From: an uncultured Oscillospiraceae bacterium
GTDB taxonomy: Bacteria; Bacillota; Clostridia; Oscillospirales; Oscillospiraceae
Direction: 5' to 3'
DNA length: 37,596 bases
NCBI GenBank assembly: GCA_934533005.1
Contig: CAKTBC010000007.1
Span: 1-37,596 of the forward strand
A program made the translations under genes and the position numbers. The notes under the pieces are model-generated. The model saw only the letters and a list, made by a program, of their open reading frames with translations. It was not told the origin of the DNA and ran no database searches. Position 1 is the first letter of the stretch. Every line of letters starts with the position of its first letter. Positions 30,829 to 37,596 of this stretch are shown here, one piece after another.

Positions 30829-32022
30829 TCAGGCTTTCCACTTTTTGCAGCGGTTGGCGCGGCGCCGGCGGTCTCTCACGCCGCGGGCGGTAAGATATAC
30901 CGCGGCGAGCAGCACCGTTGCGCTGATGCCGATGATGGGCGTATAGTCCGTCTCGCCCTCGGTCTTTACCTCGAGCCAGAGCGAATCCATGAGATGGGTC
31001 GTCTCCTGGTCAAGATAGAGGAACGCCTCGCCGCGGCTGAGCGTTTCCTCGCTCGGGTAGGCGATGTCGGACGCCGCCGTCTCCGGGTCCATGTACTCCT
31101 TGGCCGCCGACTCCGGCGTGGAGTAGCCGAGATAGTCCAGGTTTTCGCCGTTCACCTCCGGCGAGCAGAGGAAATTGATGTACGCCTCCGCGCCTTCCTT
31201 GTTCGTTGCGCACGTTGGGATGCACAGCGCGTCGATGAAGAAGTTGAAGCTCTCCTCCGGGAAGCAGAAGCGAAGATCCTCATTTTCCTCGGCCATCATG
31301 AGATAGTCGCCGGCATAGTACGGCGCGATCCACGCCTCGCCGCGCTCCATTTTGTCATAGATCTGGTCCATGACGTATGCCTGCACGAGCGGCTTCTGCT
31401 CGATGAGCTTATAGGCCGCGGCGCGCAGCTCGTCCTCGTCACGCGTGTTGAGCGAGTATCCCAGCATCGACTCGGCGATGGCAAAGGCGTCGCGCGGGTT
31501 ATCGAACATCAGAATTTTCCCGGCATACTTGCTGTTCCAGAGGAGATCCCAGCTGCCGACGTCCTCTTCGTCCACGTAGGCACTGTTATAGATGATGCCG
31601 ACGGTGCCCCACGTATAGGGAACGGAGTAGAGGTTATCGGGGTCGTAGGCGGTATTTTTATACGCCTCGTCCATGTACTGGTAGTTCGGGATGTTGTCAA
31701 AGTTCAGCGGCAGGAGAAGTCCTTCGTCGATCAGCCGCCCGACCATATAGTCGGAGGGGATGATGACATCGTACGAAGAGCCGCCGGTCTTGAGCTTGGT
31801 GTACATCGTCTCGTTCGAGTCGAACGTCATGTAATTCACATGAATGCCCGTCGCCTCCTCGAAGGCGGCGTTGATGTCGATGTAGCCGTCCGAACCATCA
31901 GAAATGTACTGACCCCAGTTATAGACGTTGATCGTGTTGGACGCAGCCTGCGCCTCCGGCGCAGGGATCAGTACCGCGCACACAAGCAGCGCGAGCACGA
32001 GAGAGAACACACGCTTTTTCAT
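30829..32022 (-). CDS. potD: Spermidine/putrescine-binding protein PotD, apparently with a C-terminal membrane anchor
   Basis: The 397-residue polyamine-binding protein has a type I signal peptide ending AQA-A at about residues 24-27, and no lipobox. The mature part shows INVYNWGQYISDG, SYDVIIPSDYMVGRLIDEGL and WGTVGIIYNSAYVDEEDVGSW, all typical PotD stretches. The unusual part is the C-terminus: TPIIGISATVLLAAVYLTAR (residues about 361-380) is a hydrophobic helix followed by RRRR-rich, positively charged residues. Because most Firmicute PotD proteins are lipoproteins, the helix could be the membrane anchor instead. The start is shared with the potC stop codon as ATGA. It is the last gene of potABCD. 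Confidence 0.92.
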   Translation of the reverse strand: MKKRVFSLVLALLVCAVLIPAPEAQAASNTINVYNWGQYISDGSDGYIDINAAFEEATGIHVNYMTFDSNETMYTKLKTGGSSYDVIIPSDYMVGRLIDEGLLLPLNFDNIPNYQYMDEAYKNTAYDPDNLYSVPYTWGTVGIIYNSAYVDEEDVGSWDLLWNSKYAGKILMFDNPRDAFAIAESMLGYSLNTRDEDELRAAAYKLIEQKPLVQAYVMDQIYDKMERGEAWIAPYYAGDYLMMAEENEDLRFCFPEESFNFFIDALCIPTCATNKEGAEAYINFLCSPEVNGENLDYLGYSTPESAAKEYMDPETAASDIAYPSEETLSRGEAFLYLDQETTHLMDSLWLEVKTEGETDYTPIIGISATVLLAAVYLTARGVRDRRRRANRCKKWKA

Positions 32023-32852
32023 GCGCTCGCCCCCTTCTTTCCGAACACTCCGCGCGCCTGACGGCGGCGGCGCTCGTCGCCGGCCTGCAGCAGATTCATC
32101 ACGACCATCACAAGAAGGATCGCAAGAAAGAGCAGTGTGAAGAGCGCATAGATCTTCGGCTGGAGCGGCTTTTTCGTATAGTTGTAGATCTCGACCGGCA
32201 GCGTGACGAAGCTGGGGCCGTAGACAAAATACGAAATGACAAAGTCGTCCAGACTCATCGTGAACGCCATGAGCGCGCCGGAGAGGATGCCCGGCATGAT
32301 CTCATGGATGATGACCTTGAAGAATGCCTGCACGGGCGTGCAGCCGAGATCGAGCGCCGCGTCGAGCAGGTTCGGATCGAGCTGGCCGAGCTTCGGCATC
32401 ACGGACAAAATGACATACGGCAGGTTGAACGTGATGTGCGCGATGAGGAGCGTTGTAAAGCCCAGAACGTTGTTGAGCTTCATCATCTGCCCGGCGAACG
32501 CGAAGAGCAGCGCGAGCGAAACGCCCGTGACGATCTCCGGGTTTGTAAGAGGGATATTCGTCACGGCCATGGTGACGCGGCGCATCCGGCCGGACATGGC
32601 GCGGATGCCGATGGCGGCCATCGTGCCGAGCACCGTGGCCACGAGCGAGGCGATCACCGCAACGATGACGGAATTGGCGAGCAGCGGCAGCAGCACGCCG
32701 TCACGGAACAGTTCGCCGTACTGCGCGAACGTGAAGCCCTTCCACACGGCGATGTCCGTACCGGCGTTGAATGACGCCACGGCCAGAACGATCATCGGGA
32801 TGTACAGGAACAGAAACACGATCACGGTGAAAACGCGGTTGAAGGTCTTCAT
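32019..32852 (-). CDS. potC: Polyamine ABC transporter permease PotC
   Basis: The 277-residue permease has six membrane helices. The conserved EAA-type loop is LDAALDLGCTPVQAFFKVII, followed by MPGILSGALMAFTMSLDDFV. It spans the membrane with PotB and takes polyamine from PotD. The start at 32852 has AGGAGG about 8-9 bases upstream and gives the normal short N-terminus. It overlaps potB at its start and potD at its end by 4 bases each (ATGA). Confidence 0.93.
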   Translation of the reverse strand: MKTFNRVFTVIVFLFLYIPMIVLAVASFNAGTDIAVWKGFTFAQYGELFRDGVLLPLLANSVIVAVIASLVATVLGTMAAIGIRAMSGRMRRVTMAVTNIPLTNPEIVTGVSLALLFAFAGQMMKLNNVLGFTTLLIAHITFNLPYVILSVMPKLGQLDPNLLDAALDLGCTPVQAFFKVIIHEIMPGILSGALMAFTMSLDDFVISYFVYGPSFVTLPVEIYNYTKKPLQPKIYALFTLLFLAILLVMVVMNLLQAGDERRRRQARGVFGKKGASA

Positions 32853-33658
32853 ATCGTCGCGACCTCCTCTCCGTCCGAGAAGCGGTTCATGACCGCAATA
32901 CACACAAGCACCATCACCATCAGCACGAGCGAGAGCGCCGCGCCGAGGTTCGGGTTGTAGGCAGCCTTGAACTGGCTTTCGATAACGTCACCGATGAGCG
33001 TTGTGCCGGCGGAGCCCATTTTCTGCGAAATGTAGAACGTGGACACAGCGGGGACGAACACCATCGTAAAGCCGGAGATAATGCCGGGGACGCTCAGCGG
33101 TAGCGTCACCTGTGAGAAAACCTGCGCCGGGGTGCAGCCGAGATCCTCGGCGGCCTCGGTGAGGCGCGGGTCGAGCTTTACGAGCACCGTATAGAGCGGC
33201 ATGATCATGTACGGCAGATAGTTATACACCATGCCGAGCACGACCGCGCCGTCCGTGCGGATGAGCGGCAGCGGCTGAAGACCGAGGCTCGTAATAACGC
33301 CATTGATGATGCCGGTATCGTCGAGCAGCGCCACCCACGCGAGCGTGCGCAGCAGGAAGCTCATGCACATCGGCAGCATGACGAGCATGTAGAGAAACCG
33401 CTGGCGCTCCGGCGCGGCAGACGCCAGACAGTACGCCACCGGATAGCCGATCACAAGGCAGATGAGCGACGAGAGGATCGCCAGCCAAATGCTCTTGAGG
33501 AAGATGGGGAGATACGTCCCCATGCGGGAGATGTTGGAAAACGTAAATGCGCCGGTAATGGAATCGGTGAACGAAAACCAGACTACGATGCCGAGCGGGA
33601 CGATCGTGAAGAGCGCCATCCACACGAGATACGGCGCTGCGAGCGCTTTATTCTTCAT
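32849..33658 (-). CDS. potB: Polyamine ABC transporter permease PotB
   Basis: The 269-residue permease has six membrane helices and begins MKNKALAAPYLVWMALFTIV. Its coupling loop is LTEAAEDLGCTPAQVFSQVT. The ATG at 33658 was chosen because GGAGG lies 8-9 bases upstream and the first helix follows as expected; the frame extends further upstream as arginine-rich sequence from within potA. It overlaps the end of potA by 11 bases and potC by 4, so the four genes are tightly coupled. Confidence 0.92.
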   Translation of the reverse strand: MKNKALAAPYLVWMALFTIVPLGIVVWFSFTDSITGAFTFSNISRMGTYLPIFLKSIWLAILSSLICLVIGYPVAYCLASAAPERQRFLYMLVMLPMCMSFLLRTLAWVALLDDTGIINGVITSLGLQPLPLIRTDGAVVLGMVYNYLPYMIMPLYTVLVKLDPRLTEAAEDLGCTPAQVFSQVTLPLSVPGIISGFTMVFVPAVSTFYISQKMGSAGTTLIGDVIESQFKAAYNPNLGAALSLVLMVMVLVCIAVMNRFSDGEEVATI

Positions 33659-34814
33659 TGGCGGATTCCTCCCGGCTCTCCAAGGATTCCTCCTCCGCCT
33701 CCGGATCGTATTCCGCGTCGGACAGTTCGTCATACTCCTCCGAGAAGGAGCTGTAGTCGCCGTAGAGGCCGGAATACTTGCTCTTGTGCATGATATGGAA
33801 GCCGTCCGGCACGATGCGGATGCCGATGCGCTCGCCGACCTTGGGGCTGTCCGTCGTCTGGATGAGCCACTTGAAGCCCTTGAAGTCCACGATAACGTCG
33901 TACTGCATACCCTTGAAGGTGATGCTCGTTACGGTGCCGGTCAGCATGCCATCCTTGACGGGGACGATGTCGATATCCTCCGGGCGAACGACGACGTCCA
34001 CCGGCTCGTCCTTTTCAAAACCCTTGTCCATGCACGGGAAGCGGCGGCCGAAGGTTTCGACTACATAGTCCTCGCGCATGATGCCGTCGAGAATGTTGCT
34101 CTCGCCGATGAAGTCCGCCACAAAGGCGTTCTTCGGTTCATTATATATATCCTCCGGCGTGCCGATCTGCTGGATGATGCCCTCGTTCATGACGACAACG
34201 GTGTCGGACATGGCGAGCGCCTCTTCCTGATCGTGGGTCACGTAGATAAACGTGATCTCCATTTGCTGCTGGATGCGTTTAAGCTCCTGCTGCATGTCCT
34301 TGCGCAGGCGCAGATCGAGCGCGCCGAGCGGCTCGTCGAGCAGAAGCACCTTCGGCCGGTTCACCAGAGCACGGGCGATCGCCACGCGCTGCTGCTGGCC
34401 GCCGGAGAGCGATGTCACCTTGCGGTTTTCAAAGCCCTTGAGCGACACGACCTCGAGCATTTCCGTTACGCGCTCGTCGATCTCGTCCTCCGGGACCTTG
34501 TGGTTTCGCAGACCGAAAGCGATGTTGTCGTACACGTCCAGATGCGGGAACAGCGCGTATTTCTGGAATACGGTGTTCACCTGCCGTTTGTACGGAGGAA
34601 TGTCGTTGATCCTTACGCCGTCAAACAAAACGTCCCCCGAGGTAGGCTTAAGAAACCCGCCGATAATTCTCAGCGTGGTCGTCTTGCCGCATCCCGAGGG
34701 TCCTAACAGTGTAAGAAACTCTTTGTTGTTGATGTACAGGTTGATGGAATCCAGAACGGTCTCACCGTCGAAGGCCATGGTGCAATCGACCAGGCGGATG
34801 AGTTCTTTGGCCAT
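33648..34814 (-). CDS. potA: Polyamine ABC transporter ATP-binding protein PotA
   Basis: The 388-residue ATPase drives polyamine import through PotBC. It shows Walker A (GPSGCGKTT), the Q-loop, the signature LSGGQQQRVAIARAL, Walker B (VLLLDEPLGALD) and the switch histidine in YVTHDQEEA. A TOBE regulatory domain follows from about residue 250 to 350. The last 40 residues form an unusual acidic tail rich in Glu, Asp and Ser (SFSEEYDELSDAEYD and on), which is not part of the family core and may be a regulatory or contact element. The start has GGGGGAGG-like sequence about 7 bases upstream. It is the first gene of potABCD, with a strong promoter. Confidence 0.95.
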   Translation of the reverse strand: MAKELIRLVDCTMAFDGETVLDSINLYINNKEFLTLLGPSGCGKTTTLRIIGGFLKPTSGDVLFDGVRINDIPPYKRQVNTVFQKYALFPHLDVYDNIAFGLRNHKVPEDEIDERVTEMLEVVSLKGFENRKVTSLSGGQQQRVAIARALVNRPKVLLLDEPLGALDLRLRKDMQQELKRIQQQMEITFIYVTHDQEEALAMSDTVVVMNEGIIQQIGTPEDIYNEPKNAFVADFIGESNILDGIMREDYVVETFGRRFPCMDKGFEKDEPVDVVVRPEDIDIVPVKDGMLTGTVTSITFKGMQYDVIVDFKGFKWLIQTTDSPKVGERIGIRIVPDGFHIMHKSKYSGLYGDYSSFSEEYDELSDAEYDPEAEEESLESREESANEE

Positions 34815-34862
34815 TATCCTCCCCCTCTTTTCCCGATTTTTCGCGCTTTGCGCGTTAGGCCA

Positions 34863-34891
34863 ATCATATAGATTTCAAGGGGGTTTGTCAA
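34863..34891 (-). promoter_or_regulatory. potABCD promoter
   Basis: On the minus strand TTGACA (34891-34886) and TATGAT (34868-34863) are separated by 17 bases. The leader of about 40 bases contains a small CGCGC-AAA-GCGCG hairpin near 34844-34856. Confidence 0.8.
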
Positions 34892-34940
34892 TGCAATTTT
34901 TATTTTCAAATCAAATATTTTTCTGTGCCGGAAACGGTGC

Positions 34941-34974
34941 AAAAAATTGCCGAAAACGAGGGTCGTTTCCGGCA
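34941..34974 (-). terminator. Intrinsic terminator after the MATE-rluA operon
   Basis: On the minus strand TGCCGGAAACGA and TCGTTTTCGGCA form a 12-bp stem with one mismatch and a CCC loop, followed by six T. A third copy of the arm (34926-34936) could compete for pairing. Confidence 0.8.
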
Positions 34975-34980
34975 GTTTTT

Positions 34981-35961
34981 TCACATTTTTATGCATTCGG
35001 CGAACGATGGGAAGTACTTTTCCACAAACTCCGGCGTTTTGGTTCGGAAGCTCTTTCCGTTGAGATATTCGAGCGCCCCCGCGGGGGTGTCGAAGGCAAA
35101 CCGCAGCCGCCACGAACAGAGCGCCTGCCCCTTTTCGCCGTAGGCGCGGTTGTCCTTTTCGCGGCCGTATTTCCCGTCGCCGAGGAGCGGACACCCGGCA
35201 TGGCGGAACTGCGCGCGGATCTGGTGCGTGCGCCCGGTGATAAGGCGGCACTCCACGAGCGTGAGGCGCCCGTCGGATGCGAGCGTTTTATACTCCGTCA
35301 CAGCGGTTTTCGCGCCCGTGCGAGGTGTATCGTAGACATAGACCTGGTTGTTCTTCGCGTCCTTGAAGAGATACCCCTCGAGCCTCCCGGCGGCGGGGCG
35401 CGGCGTGCCGACGACGGCGGCGAGATAGATCTTCTCAATCTCGCGGTTTTTGACCTTTTCATCCATGATGCGCAGCGCCTCGGCGTTTTTCGCCGCGATC
35501 ACGATGCCGCCGGTATTGCGGTCGATGCGGTTGCAGAGCGCGGGCGCGAAGCTGTTCTCCCGCGAGGGATCCCACTCGCCCTTGGCGCGGAGATACGCCT
35601 GGATATTGGCGATGAGCGTGTTCCAGCTCCACTCCCCCGCGCTGTGGCAGAGAACGCCCGGCTTTTTATCCACAAGCAGGATGTTCTCGTCCTCGTAGAC
35701 GATGTCGAGCCGGGGCGCTGTGATCTTGCGCCAGGCATTTTCCTCCCGCGGCGCTTCAAAGAATTCGTCCGGGAGATACACGCGCACCGTGTCGCCCTCG
35801 GCGAGGCGTGTCTCGCCCTTTGCCGGGCGGCCGTTGATCTTTATATCCTTTTTCCGCAGCGTCTTTTGCAGCAGCGATTCCGGGATAAGCGGCGCCGCCT
35901 TGCTCACGAACCGGTCGAGCCGCTGCCCGGCGTCGTTCCGGCCGATGATAAATTCCTTCAT
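34981..35961 (-). CDS. RluA-family pseudouridine synthase with S4 domain
   Basis: The 326-residue protein has an N-terminal S4 RNA-binding domain (residues 11-65; RLDRFVSKAAPLIPESLLQ, then KDIKINGRPA) and the pseudouridine synthase core. Catalytic D147 sits in NRIDRNTGGIVIAA, and LITGRTHQIRAQFRHAGCPL is the second conserved block. The layout is that of RluC/RluD-type 23S rRNA enzymes. The start at 35961 overlaps the MATE stop codon as ATGA, and GGAGGGG lies just upstream. The longer open frame upstream is MATE sequence. Two RluA-type genes in one window are unremarkable, since bacteria carry several. Confidence 0.92.
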   Translation of the reverse strand: MKEFIIGRNDAGQRLDRFVSKAAPLIPESLLQKTLRKKDIKINGRPAKGETRLAEGDTVRVYLPDEFFEAPREENAWRKITAPRLDIVYEDENILLVDKKPGVLCHSAGEWSWNTLIANIQAYLRAKGEWDPSRENSFAPALCNRIDRNTGGIVIAAKNAEALRIMDEKVKNREIEKIYLAAVVGTPRPAAGRLEGYLFKDAKNNQVYVYDTPRTGAKTAVTEYKTLASDGRLTLVECRLITGRTHQIRAQFRHAGCPLLGDGKYGREKDNRAYGEKGQALCSWRLRFAFDTPAGALEYLNGKSFRTKTPEFVEKYFPSFAECIKM

Positions 35962-37340
35962 TGCCCCTCCGCGAGCGTCAGCTCCCGGTCCATATTTCGC
36001 AGCGCGCGGCGCAGGAAGAACGCTGTTGCGCACGCCGATACGACCTCCGCGATCGGGAAGCACCACCATACGTTGCCGACATTCCCCGTCAGTGACAGGA
36101 GATACGCCGCGGGGATGAGCGCCACGATCTGTCGCATCACCGATGTGAAGAACGAATAGAGGCTCTTGCCGAGCGCCTGGCAGATCGAGCCGCCTACGAT
36201 GCAAAATCCGGCGATCGGGAAATGGAAGGCGATCTTGCGCAGCGCGGGAATGCCGATAGCGAGCATGTTCTCCGACGGGGAGAACGCCAGCAGCAGCACG
36301 CCGGGGATCGTCTCAAAAAGGATGAGACCGACCGAGAGGATGCACACAGCGAACAGCACGCCGTAGCGGATCGTGCGGTAAATGCGCTCCTTTTTCCGCG
36401 CGCCGTAGTTGTAGCCGACGATGGGGACGATGCCGTTATTCAGGCCGAACACCGGCATGAAGAAGAAGCTCTGCAGCTTGAAGTATGCGCCGTAGACCGC
36501 GACCGCCGTGGACGTGAACGCCATGAGGATGCGGTTCATGAGGTAGTTCGTAACAGAGCCGATGCCGACCATGAGGATGGACGGGAAGCCGATGCGGTAA
36601 ATATCGAGAATAATATGTCCGTTCGGGCGGCAGTCGGCAAGACGGATGCTGACCTCTTTGTTGTTCCGGTGGTGGAAATACGCTCCGGCGAGCGCACCGA
36701 GTGCCTGGCCGATGACCGTGGCGATGGCCGCGCCGGCGGTGCCCATCGCGGGCAGACCGCACCAGCCGTAGATAAAGAACGGGTCAAGAATGATGTTTGC
36801 CACCGCGCCGATTATCTGCGCCCACATGGAGAGCTTCGTCTGGCCCGTGGACTGCAGCAGACGCTCAAAGTTGATCTCAAAATACACAAAGAGCGAACCG
36901 ATGGTGACGATGCGCAGATACGAGTCTCCGTAGGCGCGGATGGACTCGATGTCCGTCTGCGAATGGATAAAGGCGTCGGCAAAGAAGATGCCGAAGATCG
37001 CCATGACCGCCCAGCAGCACAGGCAGAGGAACATGCTGTTGCCCGCCACGCGGTTGGCAAGCTTACTGTCCCGACTGCCGAGCGCGCGGGAGAGCAGCGT
37101 TGAAACGCCGACGCCTGTGCCGGTAGCAAGGCCGATGAGAATGTTCTGCGCCGGGAACGCGAGCGAGAGCGCCGAAAGGCAGTCCTCCGATACCCTCGCA
37201 ACGTATACGCTGTCGACAATATTATAAAGTGCCTGCACCAGCATCGAGAGCATCATGGGCACCGCCATGGAAAGCAGGAGCTTTCCTTCCGGCAGTTCCC
37301 CCATACGTCTGGACTGGGCCGGGCTGGACATTTCCTCCAT
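35958..37340 (-). CDS. MATE-family efflux transporter
   Basis: The 460-residue protein has about twelve membrane helices of the multidrug and toxic compound extrusion family, and is a sodium- or proton-driven exporter. The opening GKLLLSMAVPMMLSMLVQALYNIVDSVYVARVSEDCLSA region (residues 19-57) and the mirrored segment in the second half (about 230-290, MVGIGSVTNYLMNRI and on) are typical. The ATG at 37340 has GAGGA 9 bases upstream. It is the first gene of the two-gene unit with the pseudouridine synthase and has its own promoter. The substrate is unknown. Confidence 0.93.
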   Translation of the reverse strand: MEEMSSPAQSRRMGELPEGKLLLSMAVPMMLSMLVQALYNIVDSVYVARVSEDCLSALSLAFPAQNILIGLATGTGVGVSTLLSRALGSRDSKLANRVAGNSMFLCLCCWAVMAIFGIFFADAFIHSQTDIESIRAYGDSYLRIVTIGSLFVYFEINFERLLQSTGQTKLSMWAQIIGAVANIILDPFFIYGWCGLPAMGTAGAAIATVIGQALGALAGAYFHHRNNKEVSIRLADCRPNGHIILDIYRIGFPSILMVGIGSVTNYLMNRILMAFTSTAVAVYGAYFKLQSFFFMPVFGLNNGIVPIVGYNYGARKKERIYRTIRYGVLFAVCILSVGLILFETIPGVLLLAFSPSENMLAIGIPALRKIAFHFPIAGFCIVGGSICQALGKSLYSFFTSVMRQIVALIPAAYLLSLTGNVGNVWWCFPIAEVVSACATAFFLRRALRNMDRELTLAEGQ

Positions 37341-37380
37341 GGATCAAATTCCTCGCTTTTTCTTGATTTCGTGAAGGTTT

Positions 37381-37409
37381 ATTATACCAGAAGGGTTTAT
37401 AATGGGCAA
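37381..37409 (-). promoter_or_regulatory. Promoter of the MATE-rluA operon
   Basis: On the minus strand TTGCCC (37409-37404) and TATAAT (37386-37381) are separated by 17 bases, about 40 bases before the start codon. Confidence 0.75.
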
Positions 37410-37530
37410 GGCTTTTTTCTTTTTTTCGCCATTTTCCTCTGGTATTTCTGACACGGATGTGATACAATATGTTGTGGTCATGTTCCGGCCGCTCAACAAC
37501 GGAAAAACGGGCGATCCGGTGATTTTTCTG

Positions 37531-37559
37531 TTGACAATACAGAAATGCTCATATATAAT
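37531..37559 (+). promoter_or_regulatory. Consensus promoter reading out of the window
   Basis: TTGACA and TATAAT are separated by 17 bases, a perfect match to the housekeeping consensus. Transcription would start near 37566. The remaining 30 bases hold no start codon with a ribosome binding site, so the gene lies beyond the window. Confidence 0.85.
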
Positions 37560-37596
37560 AGCAAGGCTTGTGAGATGCTGACAGAGGATTGGAATC

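Noticed and set aside
34252..36159. A 635-codon open frame on the plus strand across potA and the second pseudouridine synthase gene
   Set aside because: It crosses two well-supported minus-strand genes and a terminator, and the translation looks like GC-rich shadow sequence.
1..37596. tRNA, rRNA or riboswitch
   Set aside because: I looked in the intergenic regions for T-loop sequences, rRNA segments and common riboswitch cores and saw none. The gaps are short and are filled by promoters, operators and terminators.

Overview
The window reads as chromosomal DNA of a GC-rich (roughly 58-60% by eye) anaerobic Firmicute. A Clostridia/Oscillospiraceae-like gut bacterium is the best guess. The reasons are near-consensus TTGACA/TATAAT promoters with 17-bp spacers, strong AGGAGG ribosome binding sites, many 4-base ATGA gene overlaps, YesM/YesN-type two-component genes around a sugar ABC transporter, and family content typical of Clostridia (DUF2812 with PadR, DUF2975 with YozG, DUF4173, and a Y-family polymerase with a small YolD-like partner). 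I found no rRNA, tRNA, CRISPR array, insertion sequence or prophage gene.

Layout. 1-777: 3' end of a phosphohexomutase gene. 892-2037 (-): lactaldehyde reductase FucO with its own promoter. 2314-8150 (+): a regulated carbohydrate-uptake locus made of a histidine kinase, a lipoprotein solute-binding protein, two permeases and an AraC-type response regulator. It has no ATPase gene. 8251-10778 (-): an SDR reductase, a small YolD-like protein and a Y-family polymerase. 10921-11763 (-): a methyltransferase gene broken by an in-frame amber codon. 11895-13886 (-): AzlCD, then DUF2812/PadR with a tandem operator. 14035-17955 (+): a DMT transporter, a DUF2975/YozG/DUF4173 membrane-protein cluster and TrmO. 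18110-20411 (+): a secreted NAGPA-domain protein and an exported protein of unknown family. 20472-22049 (-): a short QueG-like iron-sulfur protein and an RluA-type pseudouridine synthase. 22168-23760 (+): a lysoplasmalogenase-family protein and GluQ. 23800-28982 (-) with a divergent GntR gene (29263-29985 +): a catabolic locus with an enolase-superfamily dehydratase, an MFS transporter, a YfcC-family transporter and, behind a terminator, a MalY/PatB-type C-S lyase. 30075-34814 (-): potABCD polyamine transport followed by mtnN. 34981-37340 (-): a second RluA-type synthase and a MATE exporter. The last 250 bases hold the MATE promoter and a perfect outward-facing promoter for a gene beyond the window.

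The locus most worth pursuing is the GntR-controlled dehydratase operon. Its intergenic region carries a 29-bp near-perfect palindrome at the start of transcription. The dehydratase has an E-N-H triplet where the galactonate-dehydratase group has D-x-H. A C-S lyase is joined to the operon through a strong terminator. Other second-look items are the amber codon in the methyltransferase, the two 21-bp PadR operators, a PotD that appears anchored by a C-terminal membrane helix, the pot-mtnN junction, and the unknown exported protein next to the NAGPA protein.

The longest non-coding stretches are about 275-280 bases (2038-2313 and 28983-29262) and 256 bases (37341-37596). All three hold promoters and operator-like sites, and no gap exceeds 300 bases. 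Family names come from recalled sequence motifs, not database searches.
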